Shown piece after piece: positions 1 through 10,475 of a stretch of 64,000 nucleotides of DNA (its first letter is position 1; every line of letters begins with the position of its first letter). Source of the DNA: Scalesia atractyloides (lineage: Eukaryota > Streptophyta > Magnoliopsida > Asterales > Asteraceae). Location: contig CAMTDV010000017.1 in NCBI GenBank assembly GCA_947069175.1, positions 53,391,137 to 53,455,136 of the forward strand, read 5' to 3'. Position numbers and translations under genes: made by a program. The notes beneath the pieces were generated by a model that worked only from the letters and a program-made list of their open reading frames with translations, did not search any database and was not told where the DNA came from.

Positions 1-265
1 CAGCAGCAATATACTCTGCCTCAGCAGTGGATGTTGAAACTGCAACCTGCTTTTTGCTTTGCCAAGACACTAGACAATCACCTAGGAATTGACATCCTCC
101 TGATGTGGACTACCTTGTAGTTTTGCACCCAGCAAAGTCACTATCTGAAAAACCTGAAAGCTCAATATTCCCATTAGCTGGATACCAGATACCAAGTGTG
201 GGAGCACCTTTTATGTATCTGAATATCCTTTTTACAGCAATAAGATCAGACTTTCTAGGTAATGC
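1..265 (-). pseudogene. copia-1 RNase H fragment
   Basis: The minus strand reads GCQFLGDCLVSWQSKKQ followed by a TAEAEYIAAA-like segment, the signature of copia RNase H at the end of Pol. RNase H degrades the RNA strand of the RNA:DNA hybrid during reverse transcription. The fragment is out of frame with the RT segment to its right (shift near 270) and is cut by the window edge, so its C-terminal half is not visible. Gene order and strand match the rest of copia-1. Confidence 0.8.
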
Positions 266-1120
266 CTATGATGTGGCACAAACACATGTTGCAAACATGA
301 TGTCTGGCCTTGATGCAGTTAGGTACAATAAAGACCCAATCATGCTTCTATAAAGAGTTTGATTAACAAGGTCATCTTTACCATCAATGGTGACTAGCTT
401 GGTGGTTGCCATGGGTGTGCTACATGGTCTATAATCATCCATATCAAACATTTTAAGCAATTCTTTCACATACTTGTTTTGATGGATAAATGTACCATTT
501 TGCAATTGTTTGACTTGGAGACCAAGAAAACATTGGAGCCCACCCATTGCACTCATCTCAAACTCTGCTGCCATGATTTTCTGAAACTCTTCACACGTAG
601 CAGTGCTTGTGGATCCAAAAATGATGTCATCCACATAAATTTGGACAAGCATCAAAACTTTTCCTCTCCATTTTAAGAATAGGGTTTTATCTATTTTACC
701 TCTAGTAAACCCTATGGATAAGAGAAAAGTGGATAGAGTTTCATACCAGGCTCTTGGTGCTTGCTTCAAGCCATACAATGCTTTGTTGAGCTTGTAGAAT
801 GATCAGGATGGAATGCATCTTCAAAACCTGGAGGTTGACAGACATACACCTCTTCTTTGATTTTTCCATACAAGAATTCACTCTTTATATCCATTTGATA
901 CACCTTTATGTTGTGGTTAGCAGCAAAATCTAAGAACAGGCGAATAACTTCCAACCTTACTACAGGAGCAAAAGTCTCATCATAGTCTATACCTTCTTCA
1001 TGTCTGTAGCCTTGAACCACGAGCCTTGCTTTGTTTTTGACAACAATACCCCTTTCATCAGTTTTGTTCTTGAAGACCCACTTTGTGCCAATTGGCTTAC
1101 ATCTTTTGGTAGTGGCACAA
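266..1120 (-). pseudogene. copia-1 reverse transcriptase, frameshifted
   Basis: This is the RVT_2-type reverse transcriptase of copia Pol, which copies element RNA into DNA. The N-terminal part (about 1120-800) shows GTKWVFKNK, KARLVVQGY, YDETFAPVVR and a YQMDIKSEFLYGK block, where the copia consensus usually has DVKSAFLNG. The second part (778-266) begins MYGLKQAPRAWY and holds the catalytic YVDDIIFG motif, then FLGLQVKQ and GSLLYLTASRPDI. The two parts are in different frames with the break near 800, and a further frame change near 1100 separates RT from the integrase linker. The catalytic aspartates are intact, so inactivation is by frameshift rather than loss of the active site. Confidence 0.88.
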
Positions 1121-2678
1121 GATCCCAAACTTGTTGTCTCTTGAACTGAAGGAGTTCTTCTTGCATGGCTTCTACCCAGCTGTTGTCTTTCAGTGCCTCT
1201 TGGTACTTGACTGGCTGTGTGAGTGATAGAAAGCCAGCAAAAAGACAAATATTTTGGGATTGGCTCCATGTGAGCACCCAAGATTTGATGTTGCCAATAA
1301 CTTGATCTGATGGATGGCTTTTGAGATAAATCAAGTCACCTTGGTATGGAACAATAGCATTTTGAGGTGATGGCTGCAAAATTGTATCATCTGAGCTAAC
1401 CTCTGCTGGTGAGTTTGAAATATCAGCCTCTGATGTAAATGGAGGTGGTGGTATTGGGGGTAAAGAGGTAACATTCTGATGATTTTGTTGCCCAATTGTA
1501 GAACTTTTATCAACAGATGTTTGATTTTGTGAACTGGCAGAGGTTTGAGGATCAACCACTGTTGACTCAGAAGTGGCAGAGTTTACACAAGAGCTTGTGG
1601 CACCTGATCCTCTGTTGAAAGAATTGACTTTTGTTTGTGGAAGCACACAGTCATATTCTTGATCTTGATCTTCTCTTGATGGTTGTGGTGTACCTGCATT
1701 GTCTAGCTTGATAGAAACATCAGCAAATGTGAATTTATCTAAATCAAAAAGCTCTGCAGGATTTGCTGGGATTTTCAGTGATGAAAGTTCATTGAACTTC
1801 ACATTCAAAGTTTCTTCAACACACTTTGTCCTAGAGTTAAAAACTCTGTAGGTTTTAGCAGTTCCCAGAAAATAACCACAATCAATTTTGGCTGCAAACT
1901 TAGATATAGAATCTTTTAAGTTCAAAATGAAGCATGGGCAGCCAAAAACTTTAAAATAGGAAATCAGAGGTTTGATTTTATACACAATCTCATAAGCAGT
2001 CTTTTGATGCATGGGGTTAATCAAAACTCTGTTTTGAACATAGCAAGCAGTGTTTACACCCTCTGCCCAGAAAGACAAGGGTAAACCAGAGTCTGCTAGC
2101 ATAGTTCGTGCTGATTCAATTAAAGTTCTATTTTTCCTTTCAACCACCCCATTTTGTTCTGGAGTTCTTGGAATGCTATATTGTCTAACAATTCCTTTTG
2201 ACTCACAAAAAGCATCCAACACCCTATTTTTAAACTCTGTTCCATTGTCACTCCTAAAGATTTTTACTGGAAGATCAAATTGCTTTTCTATTTGTTTAAC
2301 AAAGTTTTGCAAAATGACTGCAGTTTCATCCTTAGAGTGGAGAAAGAAGGTCCATGTAAACCTAGAGAAATCATCAACTATCACCAGGCAATACCTTTTG
2401 TGTTTTAAGCTCACGATTTGTACTGGGCCAAACAAGTCCATGTGAAGCAATTGTAAACACTGGCTTGTTTTGGATTCTTCAATTGATTTGAAAGAACTTT
2501 TATGTTCTTTTCCTTTTAAACAGGAAACACAATGTTCTTTACAGGAAAATTGCTTGTGAGGCAAACCTCTTACAAGACTTTGATTTGAGAGTGTGGTGAT
2601 AGTTTTAAGATTTGTGTGTCCTAGTCTACGATGCCATAACTCAGTCTCTTTGCTTGAAAGACTACTGAGAATAAGCAT
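1090..2678 (-). pseudogene. copia-1 integrase with GAG-pre-integrase domain and variable linker
   Basis: A long open frame on the minus strand covers integrase, which inserts element cDNA into the chromosome. The N-terminus has the HRRLGHTN and CVSCLKGKEHK segments (the HHCC zinc-binding region), then the catalytic core with DLFGPV, VIVDDFSRFTW, RSDNGTEF and TPEQNGVVERKNRTL, containing the expected D, D and E residues. After the core come the copia FKVFGCPCF and GYFLG blocks, then a low-complexity Ser/Thr/Gln-rich linker of roughly 200 residues leading to RT. It is the best-preserved coding part of copia-1. The frame is lost on both sides, near 2670 towards protease and near 1100 towards RT. 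Confidence 0.9.
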
Positions 2679-3110
2679 GTTCCAGAGATAGGATTATCTT
2701 TTAGCATATCTACCACATACACATTCCCACTTATGTGTGTAGTGAGTTGTGCTTTGCTCTCATCAATGATTTGATCAATCTTTTTAACTACCTCTGGTCC
2801 CACAATTTGACAAGTTTTCTTGGTGAAGAAGGATCCATACCCTCTATCACTCATTTGTGAGACACTCAGCAGGTTAAATTTCAGATTGTCAATTAAGTTC
2901 ACATTTTCAAACTTGAGTTTCCCAGTCAGAACCGACTCAGACCCTAAACCCTTTCCCTTTGAGTTATTACCAAAAGATATATCACCCCCCATGAGCCATG
3001 AAGTCCTTGAGAGGGGCTCTACATCCTGTCATGTGCCTGGAACCTCCACTATCTACATACCATAAGCTATCAAGGCAAGTAGAGGGTCCCTGCACATCAA
3101 GTAAATAGAT
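2621..3110 (-). pseudogene. copia-1 aspartic protease and start of GAG-pre-integrase
   Basis: The minus strand at about 3075-3000 reads WYVDSGGSRHMTG, the copia retropepsin active site (D-S-G), which cleaves the Gag-Pol polyprotein. It continues into a segment with VNLIDNLKFNLLSVSQM, the familiar stretch before the HHCC zinc region. A run of six G residues near 2995 coincides with a frame change directly after the protease motif, and a second change lies near 2670 before integrase. The catalytic D-S-G is intact. Everything else is as expected for a copia element of this arrangement. Confidence 0.82.
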
Positions 3111-4684
3111 CAGTTAAGATAGGTCTCCAAAGCCAAAATGACTTTGGATGGGGTCACAGATGGTCCAGTCTCAAGTCTAGGACAATGGTCAATGGCTTGG
3201 ATATTTTCTTGTAACATCTGCTCTTGACCATTTCCTATCAGATGATTGTATCCATAGGGATGCCTATTCACTCTTTGCTTTGAAGGCTTTTTGTATCCTT
3301 CATAAGTAAGAGGAACCCTTTTGTAGGCTGGTTGGCCATGCCCTCTTGGAAATGAGTTTGATGGTGGGGCATCTGTCACTTGCACCTCTCTAGGAACAGA
3401 GGTTTTGTTTAAAGCTTTTGTAACAGATGTTTCAATTGGTTCAAAACTCTGCTTGGATTTATTTCCAGCAGAACTTGAACCTTCTCTTTCTAGTGCTTTT
3501 GCCTTGATCTCTTTTACCTTTTGCTCATAGGTTTTGAGATAGGCACACTCTTGAGTTAAATGATTTGTTTTGTTGCAGATGGTGCATCTTAAAGAATTTT
3601 TGATAACACATGTTTTGTTAATATCATAGGCTTTTAAAAGAAAACAATCTGCAGCCACATGATTTCTTTTTTCACAAAATTCACAAAACAAGTTTTTAAT
3701 CTTTACTCTTCTTTTCTTATCAGACTTTTTATCAGCAGTGGTTGTGACCTCTGCTGGTACATCTTTGATAGGGATCAACAGTGCTTTTGGGGTTTTAATA
3801 CCATCAGAGGTTGTAAAGTCCATTGGCTTAAAGTTTTCTAAAATATCACATTCATCTGACCAGGTTGGTTTAAACTAATATTTTTCAATTTCTTTATCTT
3901 TTGTTGAAACCTCTGATTTTTCCAAAATAATTTTGTTTCCAGATTTATCTGTGATTTTTATTTCTTCACCAGCTAAATTTGTTGGGACTATTTCAACCAA
4001 CTCAGAATCAATTTCAGCAACATTTTTCTCATTTTGGTCATAGGTTCTAAAACCTACACCAAACTTAATGTTGCTCTTGATATGAGCATCAAGCATAATC
4101 TCATAACCTTTACAGGACTCAACCCATTTTTCACAAGTGATTTGGGTTTCTTCTAACTCTTTTTTACAAACTTGGTATTTTTCTATCATAGTTTGGAGTT
4201 GGTCCTTGGTTATGCTTGATTCATGTCTCAGGCTACTCATTTCAGAATCTTTTTCACTTAACTTTGATTTTAACTCTTTAATTAGTTTTTCAAAATTAAG
4301 TTCATCTTCTAAAATTTTGCTCCTCATGTTTTCATTCACCTGCTTAATGTTTGCAAAAGCATTGATGCATTTGTCAGAACATAGATCTTTAAGGATCGGA
4401 GGTGATACCTTTGTAGCAGCCATGACAGTACAATCACACTCATCTTCACACACATCAACATTCCATGGGTCAGCATGAGAGTTATTTTCCTCATCAGCAG
4501 CATTTTTCTTTTCTTCACTTGAAACCACTGTTTCATCACAAACTTGAACTTCATCAGTTTTTGACACTATCTCTGCAGATTCAACACCTTCAACAATTGT
4601 CTCTAAGGCCATTAAACAAAATTCTTGTTCAACATCATTTTTTGCCATTAAAGCAAAGTTCTCATCAGTCAAATCCTCAGGCAA
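3110..4684 (-). pseudogene. copia-1 Gag extension: coiled coil and two further zinc knuckles
   Basis: Two in-frame blocks lie on the minus strand between the first zinc knuckle and protease. The first (4684-3875) is acidic and contains a heptad-like region (around IKELKSKLSEKDSEMSSL) that should form a coiled coil, a common Gag self-association module. The second (3823-3110) contains two CX2CX4HX4C knuckles, CEFCEKRNHVAADC and CTICNKTNHLTQEC. With the knuckle at about 5040, the Gag of this family has three nucleic-acid-binding knuckles split by a coiled coil. TAG codons separate the blocks (about 3863 and 4692). Such long Gag extensions are common in plant SIRE-like elements; no further function can be assigned. 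Confidence 0.7.
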
Positions 4685-4690
4685 GCTACT

Positions 4691-6092
4691 CTAGTCAACA
4701 TAACTTTCTGTGAAAAAGCTCTGTTGACCAACCTCTACTGGACTAGCCGTCGTTTGAGCAGGTTGTGTGACAATGGGTGCTTGTTGTACATGCACTTGAG
4801 GATGTGATGGTGCCTCAACATATTGAATTTGTGGAGCAGTGGATTGAACATAATGCACTGGAATAGTAGTAGCAGGATGTGCAAAATGGGCAGTATTTTG
4901 AACATGTTGAGCAGGGGTATATTGGGAAAAATGAACAGTGTTTTGTGTGTGCTGAGGTCTAGGGCCAGGATGAGTCACTATTGGTCCAGAATTTTGAGAC
5001 CTGCATTCTCTAGAAAAGTGTCCTAACCTATTACACTTATAACACTTGACTTTTGCTTTATCCAGCCCAACCTTCAACCCCCCATGCAATCCTGGGAATT
5101 TCCTACCAGTTCTCTTATAGAATTACTAGCCCTAACACTCAATAGGGCCAGTTGGTGCAAAATATCCATTTCTTCAAGATCAGAAGGTTCAAAGTGTTGC
5201 AAATCATTCAGCTCAAAGGATAGATTGTTAGAGGTTTGGCTTTCCCCACTAGCAGTGAAAGCATAGTTGGGTGCATATGTTTCAGATCTTAAGTTCCCAC
5301 CAGATGTAATATCTATATAGTGATCATAACTTTGGTCCTTACTGCTGCCAGAACCCTCTTCTTGGCCAAAAAGAGCTGTATTACCCAATGAGTAATCATC
5401 AGTCATTTTGCCAGATTCTTGCAACTTCTTTTTCTGGTTTAACTCTCTCTCATAAGTGAGGAGTATCCCATGAAGTTGTGTCAACGACATATCTTTAAAC
5501 CCAACAGACTTTCTCGTTACATAAGCTACAGTCTCCCACTTACCTGGTAACGATCTAAGGAACGACTATTGACAGTCGAATTAGGTAGAACCATGTTAAC
5601 CAGTCTAAGTTCATTGATGAGACAGCTGTAATGTTCGAACTGTTTTGTTAGAGACTCTCCTTTCAAGTGACAAAACGTTTCATACTGCTGATTTAGAACT
5701 TCTCTATTACTTTCTATCACTTCCTCAGTCCCACCGAATTGCTCTTTAAGTGCATCCCATAACTCCTTTGCACTATTGCAATGGAGTAGACCAGCATAAA
5801 TCTCATTGGGTAAGGCTGAAGCAACTAAGCTAAAAGCCTTAGCATCCAATTCAATTTTCTGGAAATCCTACTCCGAAAAGTTTTCAGGATTTTTTGGCAC
5901 TTGTTTAGTTGGATCCTCTGTGCTTGGAACCATCGGAACGTGAGGTCCATAAGCAACAGATCTCCAGCAACCGGTGTTTTGCTGGGCAAGGATATGACCC
6001 ATCCGTCGTTGCCAAATGAAATATTCATTTCTTTTGAGCATCGGCGGTTTGAATAAGGATCCAGAGTTGGCATCCTGTGTGTTTTGAGACAT
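4691..6092 (-). pseudogene. copia-1 Gag (UBN2-type) with first zinc knuckle
   Basis: The likely start is the ATG at 6092, about 140 nt downstream of the primer site, opening with MSQNTQDANSGSLF. Downstream come the Gag blocks ELWDALKEQFGG and LTKQFEHYSCLINELR, typical of copia UBN2 nucleocapsid precursors, then the knuckle CYKCNRLGHFSREC near 5040-5000 and a Gln/Thr/Pro/His-rich stretch. Gag packages element RNA into virus-like particles. Damage: an in-frame TAG at 5868-5870, a frameshift near 5560, a frameshift at a C6 run near 5078, and a TAG at about 4692. The N-terminal 75 residues and the next 107 are in one frame separated only by the TAG. Confidence 0.82.
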
Positions 6093-6237
6093 TTTCAGTT
6101 GATTTTACACAGATTTCTATTTTAAGAACTTTGATCGTAATAAAACTCTGTTTATCAAGCAAAAACAACCAAACTAAATAGCAGAGAGCTGATCTGTTCG
6201 AATCAAATCGATTGTTAGATCGAATTTGATGAATCAA

Positions 6238-6249
6238 GCTCTGATACCA
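6238..6249 (-). promoter_or_regulatory. copia-1 primer binding site (initiator Met tRNA)
   Basis: The minus strand reads TGGTATCAGAGC two nucleotides inside the LTR edge, complementary to the 3' end of plant initiator-Met tRNA. It primes minus-strand cDNA synthesis and fixes the LTR boundary at 6252. Confidence 0.93.
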
Positions 6250-6251
6250 AT

Positions 6252-6878
6252 TGTTAGGATCTGAGTTTGAATTACTTGTAGTTTTTGTTTCAAAATGGAA
6301 AATGATTGAGTTTTTAAAAGAGATTTGCAGCGGAAATAGATGGAAAACTTTTACTACAAGCAATGGTCGTTTGTTTTCATCATCATCATGCTTTCAGGTT
6401 GGTAAGCGTGCATGTGATTCACAAACTCCCCCTCAGCCTTAGCAATTGAAGTTTGGTAGTAAGAAAATGCAGAGAAGATGAAATGCGAAAGTTGTTCTTT
6501 TGATAGACAAAGATAAACTGTTACATAAGTTACCTATTTATACTAAACTATCTAACCACTGAGCATCTTTGATGACGTCAGGGTTGAAGTGACAGGAAAC
6601 TAAATGTAACTAACTACAAACACTGCTAATACTAACTATCAGTGCTTAGCACTGTTACATTGATAAACTATCTAATAACTAAGCTCTGATCTCTATCCTC
6701 TGATCCTTGTAGCTCTTGCAAACCTTTGCACTTGTGAAGACAGATGATAGAAGAGCAGTCTTTAGGGAAGGCAGTGTTTGTACAATAGAGGTTGTAACCT
6801 CTGATAGTGTAACCAAAGCTTGGATAGTGTTATTTGGCTTTGTATCATCTGTTCCTTACATAGGGTTCAATCCCAACA
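6252..6878 (-). repeat. copia-1 5' LTR
   Basis: On the plus strand it starts TGTTAGGATC next to the primer site and ends TCCCAACA, giving short terminal inverted repeats TGTT/AACA. It is about 627 bp. The outer edge is set by the AACA end and by the resumption of gypsy sequence soon after, so it may be off by a few bases. The partner LTR is outside the window. Confidence 0.75.
6535..6542 (-). promoter_or_regulatory. TATA box of copia-1 LTR
   Basis: The minus strand has TATAAATAGG within the LTR, in the right orientation to transcribe the element towards lower coordinates. Confidence 0.6.
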
Positions 6879-6909
6879 AAGGAAAGTGGTCTTTCCTTGT
6901 TGCTTCATT

Positions 6910-7345
6910 TATTCTTCAGTAGTCTATACAAACTCTCCATTCGGTGACGGTTCTTGTTGGTGTTAATTCATTTTTTTTCATACCTCCTTTTTTGGGAACT
7001 ACTTCAACGGGACTTACCCAGGGGCTATTAGAAATTGTGTAGATAAGTCCAGCATCACGTAGTTTGACGACTTCATTTTTAACCACTTCTTGAACGTTTG
7101 GATTTACTCTATGCTGTGGTTGGATTACCGCTTTATAGTTGTCTTCCATTATAATTTTGTGCGTGCACATGGATGGACTTATGCCCTTTATGTCGACGAG
7201 TTTCCATGCAATCGCGTTTTTATACTTTTTGAAGAAACAATTATGGGTAACTTACCATGCTCGTCTAGGAATGCATATTCCAAACCTTTTGAAAGCTCTT
7301 TGAGTTTGAGAGGTGGGTCTTTAAGAGACTCCTTATTTTCTTGCT
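6910..7345 (-). pseudogene. Athila-like connector and RT N-terminus
   Basis: The minus strand near 7340-7245 reads a degenerate PPLKLKELSKGLEYAFLD connector, followed by IQPQHRVNPNVQEVVK, NSPWVSPVEVVPKKGG and TEWRVCIDY (7130-6916). These are the classic N-terminal blocks of gypsy RT of the Athila type. It stops at the copia-1 insertion before the catalytic YxDD. Frames differ between connector and RT, so the gene was already decayed or has decayed since. Confidence 0.78.
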
Positions 7346-7479
7346 CTTTATTTTGGTCAAGAACCAAAAAGGTTTGTTCAATGGCGTCTTCTTCTTCGAC
7401 GGGTTGGTCGATTTCTTCTTCCGTATCGGGTGGTTCATCTTCGTCTTCAATTAGGGGTCGTCATTGCTGATTGGATATT

Positions 7480-8002
7480 TCATTGATTGGTCAAGATTCA
7501 CATACCTTTTGTCGGCCCCTAACTGAATTGGTAGGTTGTTTTGCTTCTGATTGGTAAATGCTTGATGGGTCTTTACAAAAGGTCTCCCAACACAAGTGGA
7601 GCATCATCAAGAATGATGAAGTCGGTGGGGATTACTGTTTGATTTGTTTGTACTAACACGTCCTCAATCACTCCCGTTGTTTTTATTATTTTCCGGTCAG
7701 AAAGAAAAATGGGGATTTGAAGTAGAGAAAAATCACTAATATTTAATTTTTCGAAATATTGTTTGGCATTATATTAACACAAAGATCTTTATCAATTGTA
7801 ATGTTACTAATAAAAGTGTTTTGAAAAAACAACATAGGACCGGTTTTATGTTTATTTCAAATTGCTCATCTTCAATTAGCGTAGTTTGATCGTTTGTTAA
7901 TTTAACGCTAACTACTTCGTCAATTTTAATGTTAGTGTTTAACTCTCTTAAAAACTTAGCATGTGTGGGTACCAAACAATGATTTTCGAAAGAAGGTGGC
8001 AA
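7480..8002 (-). pseudogene. Athila-like Gag C-terminus and protease relic
   Basis: The minus strand at 8002-7769 reads PPSFENHCLVPTHAKFLRELN, a remnant of the AKFL(K/R)(E/D)L segment before protease in Athila polyproteins. Near 7645-7580 it reads PTDFIILDDAPLVLG then, one base out of frame, RPFVKTHQAF, matching the end of the retropepsin domain (usually D-F-V-V-L-D ... LGRPFL). A single missing base near 7595 shifts the frame between LG and RPF. The catalytic DLGA segment is not recognisable. Confidence 0.6.
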
Positions 8003-8754
8003 AATGTTAATTTCTAGAAAATTTGAGTCTTTTTCGAAATTATTGTTTCGGACGTACCTCTCTTGTCGTTTGGTTCATGCGTTAGTTTTTCACTTAGTGC
8101 TCTTCCATTTTTACTTTTTCAGTTATTACCTCTTTAGTACCAAATAGCCTCTTCTCTCTCATGAGATTTTCTTATTAAGCGTTCAAGATTCTTGAGACTA
8201 TGTTTAAGGCTTCCAGCTTCAGGAACGATAGTTGGTGGTGTTTCATGTAGGTTGGACGAATAAGTGTCCCAATCAAACTTGATTTTGGAAGTTCAAACCT
8301 TGGTTCCTCATAGAAAATGTATGAGGTGGATGTTTGGAAGAGGTAACAATTTTATACCGAGTGAGATTCACCGTAAATGGTACAATATTCTTCCTCGTAA
8401 TCATCCTCTATGTAGTAGCGAATGCGATTTTCTTAGTAGTAATCCATTGATTTGGAAGATACTCAGCAGATTACAGAGCCTCGGGATCCAAAAACAAAAT
8501 TTGATACTGAAACAAAGGTTCACCACGGCCCCGTGTTGAGCAGACATGGCCCGTGGTCAGTTCTGTATCTGGGCAATTGAATTTTTTTTACTGGGGAGAT
8601 GCAGCACGGGGGCGTGTCCAGCGGGCACGGCCCCGTGTTCTGCTTATTGTAACTAAAAAAATAAATAAAAAAAGTTAAAACGAGCATGCAATTTTGAAAA
8701 AGTTTTGTAAAAATGATTAGGCCGTCAATTTTAAGCTTTCTTAAAATCCTTGTG
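8003..8754 (-). other. Leader of Athila-like element
   Basis: Between the primer site and the protease relic no Gag coding is recognisable. Two GC-rich dyad modules (8523-8558 and 8604-8640) of the type also found in the LTR lie here. The remainder is decayed sequence with frequent stops on both strands. Confidence 0.5.
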
Positions 8755-8772
8755 TCCCCGGCAACGGCGCCA
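8755..8772 (-). promoter_or_regulatory. Primer binding site, tRNA-Asp type
   Basis: The minus strand reads TGGCGCCGTTGCCGGGGA, the primer site typical of Athila/Tat gypsy elements. It sits about 10 nt inside the LTR edge and sets the element's orientation. Confidence 0.85.
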
Positions 8773-9163
8773 AAACCTTGGTGCATGTCGAGCGTGTTAT
8801 GATTTTATTAATATTCTAAGTCCTTTTTACGCATTAGTCAAGTTTAAATTTATAAAACACGATATTACACTAGCACCAAACACACACTAGGGCAAGTGCA
8901 CCCGTCGTGAGCGTAATATAGTGTTGGTAAGATACTAAGGTCGTCCAAGGCCACAAGAGCTTTTAATACCGGCTTAGCGTCAACGTCTAATCGATATAAT
9001 TTTTTGATAAAAGTTTTGAAAGATAAAAATAAACATAAAAGGATGAATAAAAAGAAATACAAATAGACAAGATAGAATCACTTGGTTCCAACTCCTCTTT
9101 TATGTATCCTTTGATGATTTTCGCACTTTCGGACTTTTTAAGAGAATATCTTAGTTATAGTAG

Positions 9164-9359
9164 TAGGCCCCTCTTTTGAAGGTGATGTTACCCTCGGCCA
9201 AGTGGTTTGAGTCAACAAGGATACAATCCCAAGACTCCGGAATATTGAAATACAATTAAGTAATTATTAATGCGAAAAATGGTAGGCCTCTCTTTTAAAG
9301 GCGACGTTACCCTCGGCCAAGTGGTTTGAGTAAGTAGGGATACAATTCCAAGAGGCCGG
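9164..9359 (-). repeat. Duplicated 77-bp segment in Athila-like LTR
   Basis: Copies at 9164-9240 and 9283-9359 share the core TTACCCTCGGCCAAGTGGTT and flanking sequence, separated by about 42 bp of AT-rich DNA. The copies differ at several positions, so the duplication is not recent. Confidence 0.75.
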
Positions 9360-9544
9360 TTTTATATGTTAATAGTAGTTTACATATGAGGGGTTCAAGC
9401 TATTCGTCTCCCGCCTTCCAATACTGTAGGGCATTGAAGGAGGTCCTAGTAAGCTTGAACCAAGTCCTCGCAGGATCTATACACTGATCGAGACAAGAAC
9501 TTTACCAAACCACCCTTCTAACCCCCTTCCAAGTAGTTAACGTA

Positions 9545-9553
9545 CTTTATATA
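9545..9553 (-). promoter_or_regulatory. TATA-like motif in Athila-like LTR
   Basis: The minus strand reads TATATAAAG in a position to transcribe the element towards lower coordinates. It is the best TATA candidate in this LTR. Confidence 0.45.
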
Positions 9554-9950
9554 GATCGTAAAGACACGAATGAGCAAATCAATGACATCATGAAGAAATG
9601 GTTAAGAAAATTTACTTTCAACATAAGAAACTAGTTATTAAAGTCATTAATACATACTCAATTAAAAGTAGCTGAAATATTAAAAATTAAAAGTTATACA
9701 TAAAAGATTCGTCTTAACCAAGTGATGTAAGAGATTAGCCAAGCATGGCCTTTGTTTGACAAGAACTTTTACAATCAATCTTGGATCCCGAGATAACAAC
9801 ACACTCTAAAGATGGAAGATGGATGATTGTGGTGGGTGTTGGTGTTGTAGTGGTGGTGGAGTGGTGGCAAAGTAAGAGAGGAGTGGTTTGCCAAGGGATG
9901 CCTTTGAAGGGAACCACGCACCACTAATTATAGTTAGAACAGAGCCCCGA

Positions 9951-10230
9951 CCACGACCCCGTGCCTGTTGGGCACGACCCGTGGCCACCTTCTTCTATTC
10001 CTTCATTTAATGCAACTGTCAGCAAGGGTCTCAAACGCCCCTGTGTCTTCTGGGCACGGCCCCATGGTCAACTCTTTACTGTACTATGAAGATTCTACAA
10101 ATCTTAGAGTTGACCACGCTCGTGTCTGGTTGACATGGCCCCGTGGTGGGCTCGATTTCTGCATTTTGTCTTTTCTGCAGGATATGTTAACTGACCACGA
10201 CCCATGTCTGGCTAGACATGGCCCCGTGGT
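9951..10230. repeat. Four GC-rich hairpin modules in Athila-like LTR
   Basis: Modules at 9951-9985, 10036-10070, 10112-10148 and 10193-10230 share a plan of ACCACG, GTGTCTG-like sequence, GACATGG or GCACGG, and CCGTGGT. The best one pairs CCATGTCT with AGACATGG around a 4-nt loop and ACCACG with CGTGGT outside. Two relatives lie at 8523-8558 and 8604-8640. GC content is far above the flanks. Confidence 0.7.
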
Positions 10231-10475
10231 GATCTTTTGTTTCCCTTGTTTTGTTGATGGGATGCTGCCAAGAGGTTGGCCATGTCACGTTATTCCTTCT
10301 TCTTGTATTTTGTGTTGGTTTTGGCTGCTAATTTACTTCTTTTGTTCTTTTAAGCTTATTTGGTCTTGTAAGTTAAAAAGGAACAAAGAAACGTGCTTTT
10401 TCACATAGTACTGAAAAAGGGATGGTTTTGATGTCTCGTTTGATATAATTTATGTGTTACGTTTTGTACACATCA

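Larger units (their letters stand above)
1..6878 (-). mobile_element. copia-1: Ty1/copia LTR retrotransposon, 3' end outside window
   Basis: Reading the minus strand from 6878 downward gives 5' LTR, initiator-Met primer site, Gag with zinc knuckles, protease, integrase, reverse transcriptase and RNase H. Integrase before RT is the Ty1/copia order. The element runs off the left edge within RNase H, so the 3' LTR and the target duplication cannot be checked. The body is about 6.2 kb up to RNase H, long for copia because roughly 1.9 kb of coiled-coil and zinc-knuckle coding separates the first knuckle from protease; that resembles the SIRE/Maximus group, a tentative lineage call. Several frameshifts and stops make this copy unable to encode a full polyprotein. 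It is inserted in an Athila-like gypsy element whose sequence resumes at 6879. Confidence 0.9.
6879..10475 (-). mobile_element. Athila-like Ty3/gypsy element, internally deleted
   Basis: A minus-strand element with a 5' LTR (8782-10475), a tRNA-Asp-type primer site, a leader, a protease-region relic and the N-terminal end of RT. The distance from primer site to RT is only about 1.6 kb where Athila elements have several kb, so most of gag is deleted. The rest of pol and the 3' LTR lie beyond copia-1 and outside the window. The outer LTR end interrupts LTR family A: sequence to the right of 10475 matches 39250 and below in reverse complement, while the element itself does not. Lineage is judged from primer site and protein blocks, so the Athila/Tat split is tentative. 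Confidence 0.75.
8782..10475 (-). repeat. 5' LTR of Athila-like element
   Basis: About 1.7 kb between the primer site and the join to LTR family A. The outer end on the plus strand is TACACATCA (minus strand TGATGTGTA). The inner end is TGCATGTCG at 8782 or TGTCGAGC at 8786. A minus-strand TATA-like motif is at 9545-9553. It contains a duplicated 77-bp segment (9164-9240 and 9283-9359) and four GC-rich dyad modules (9951-10230). Confidence 0.7.
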
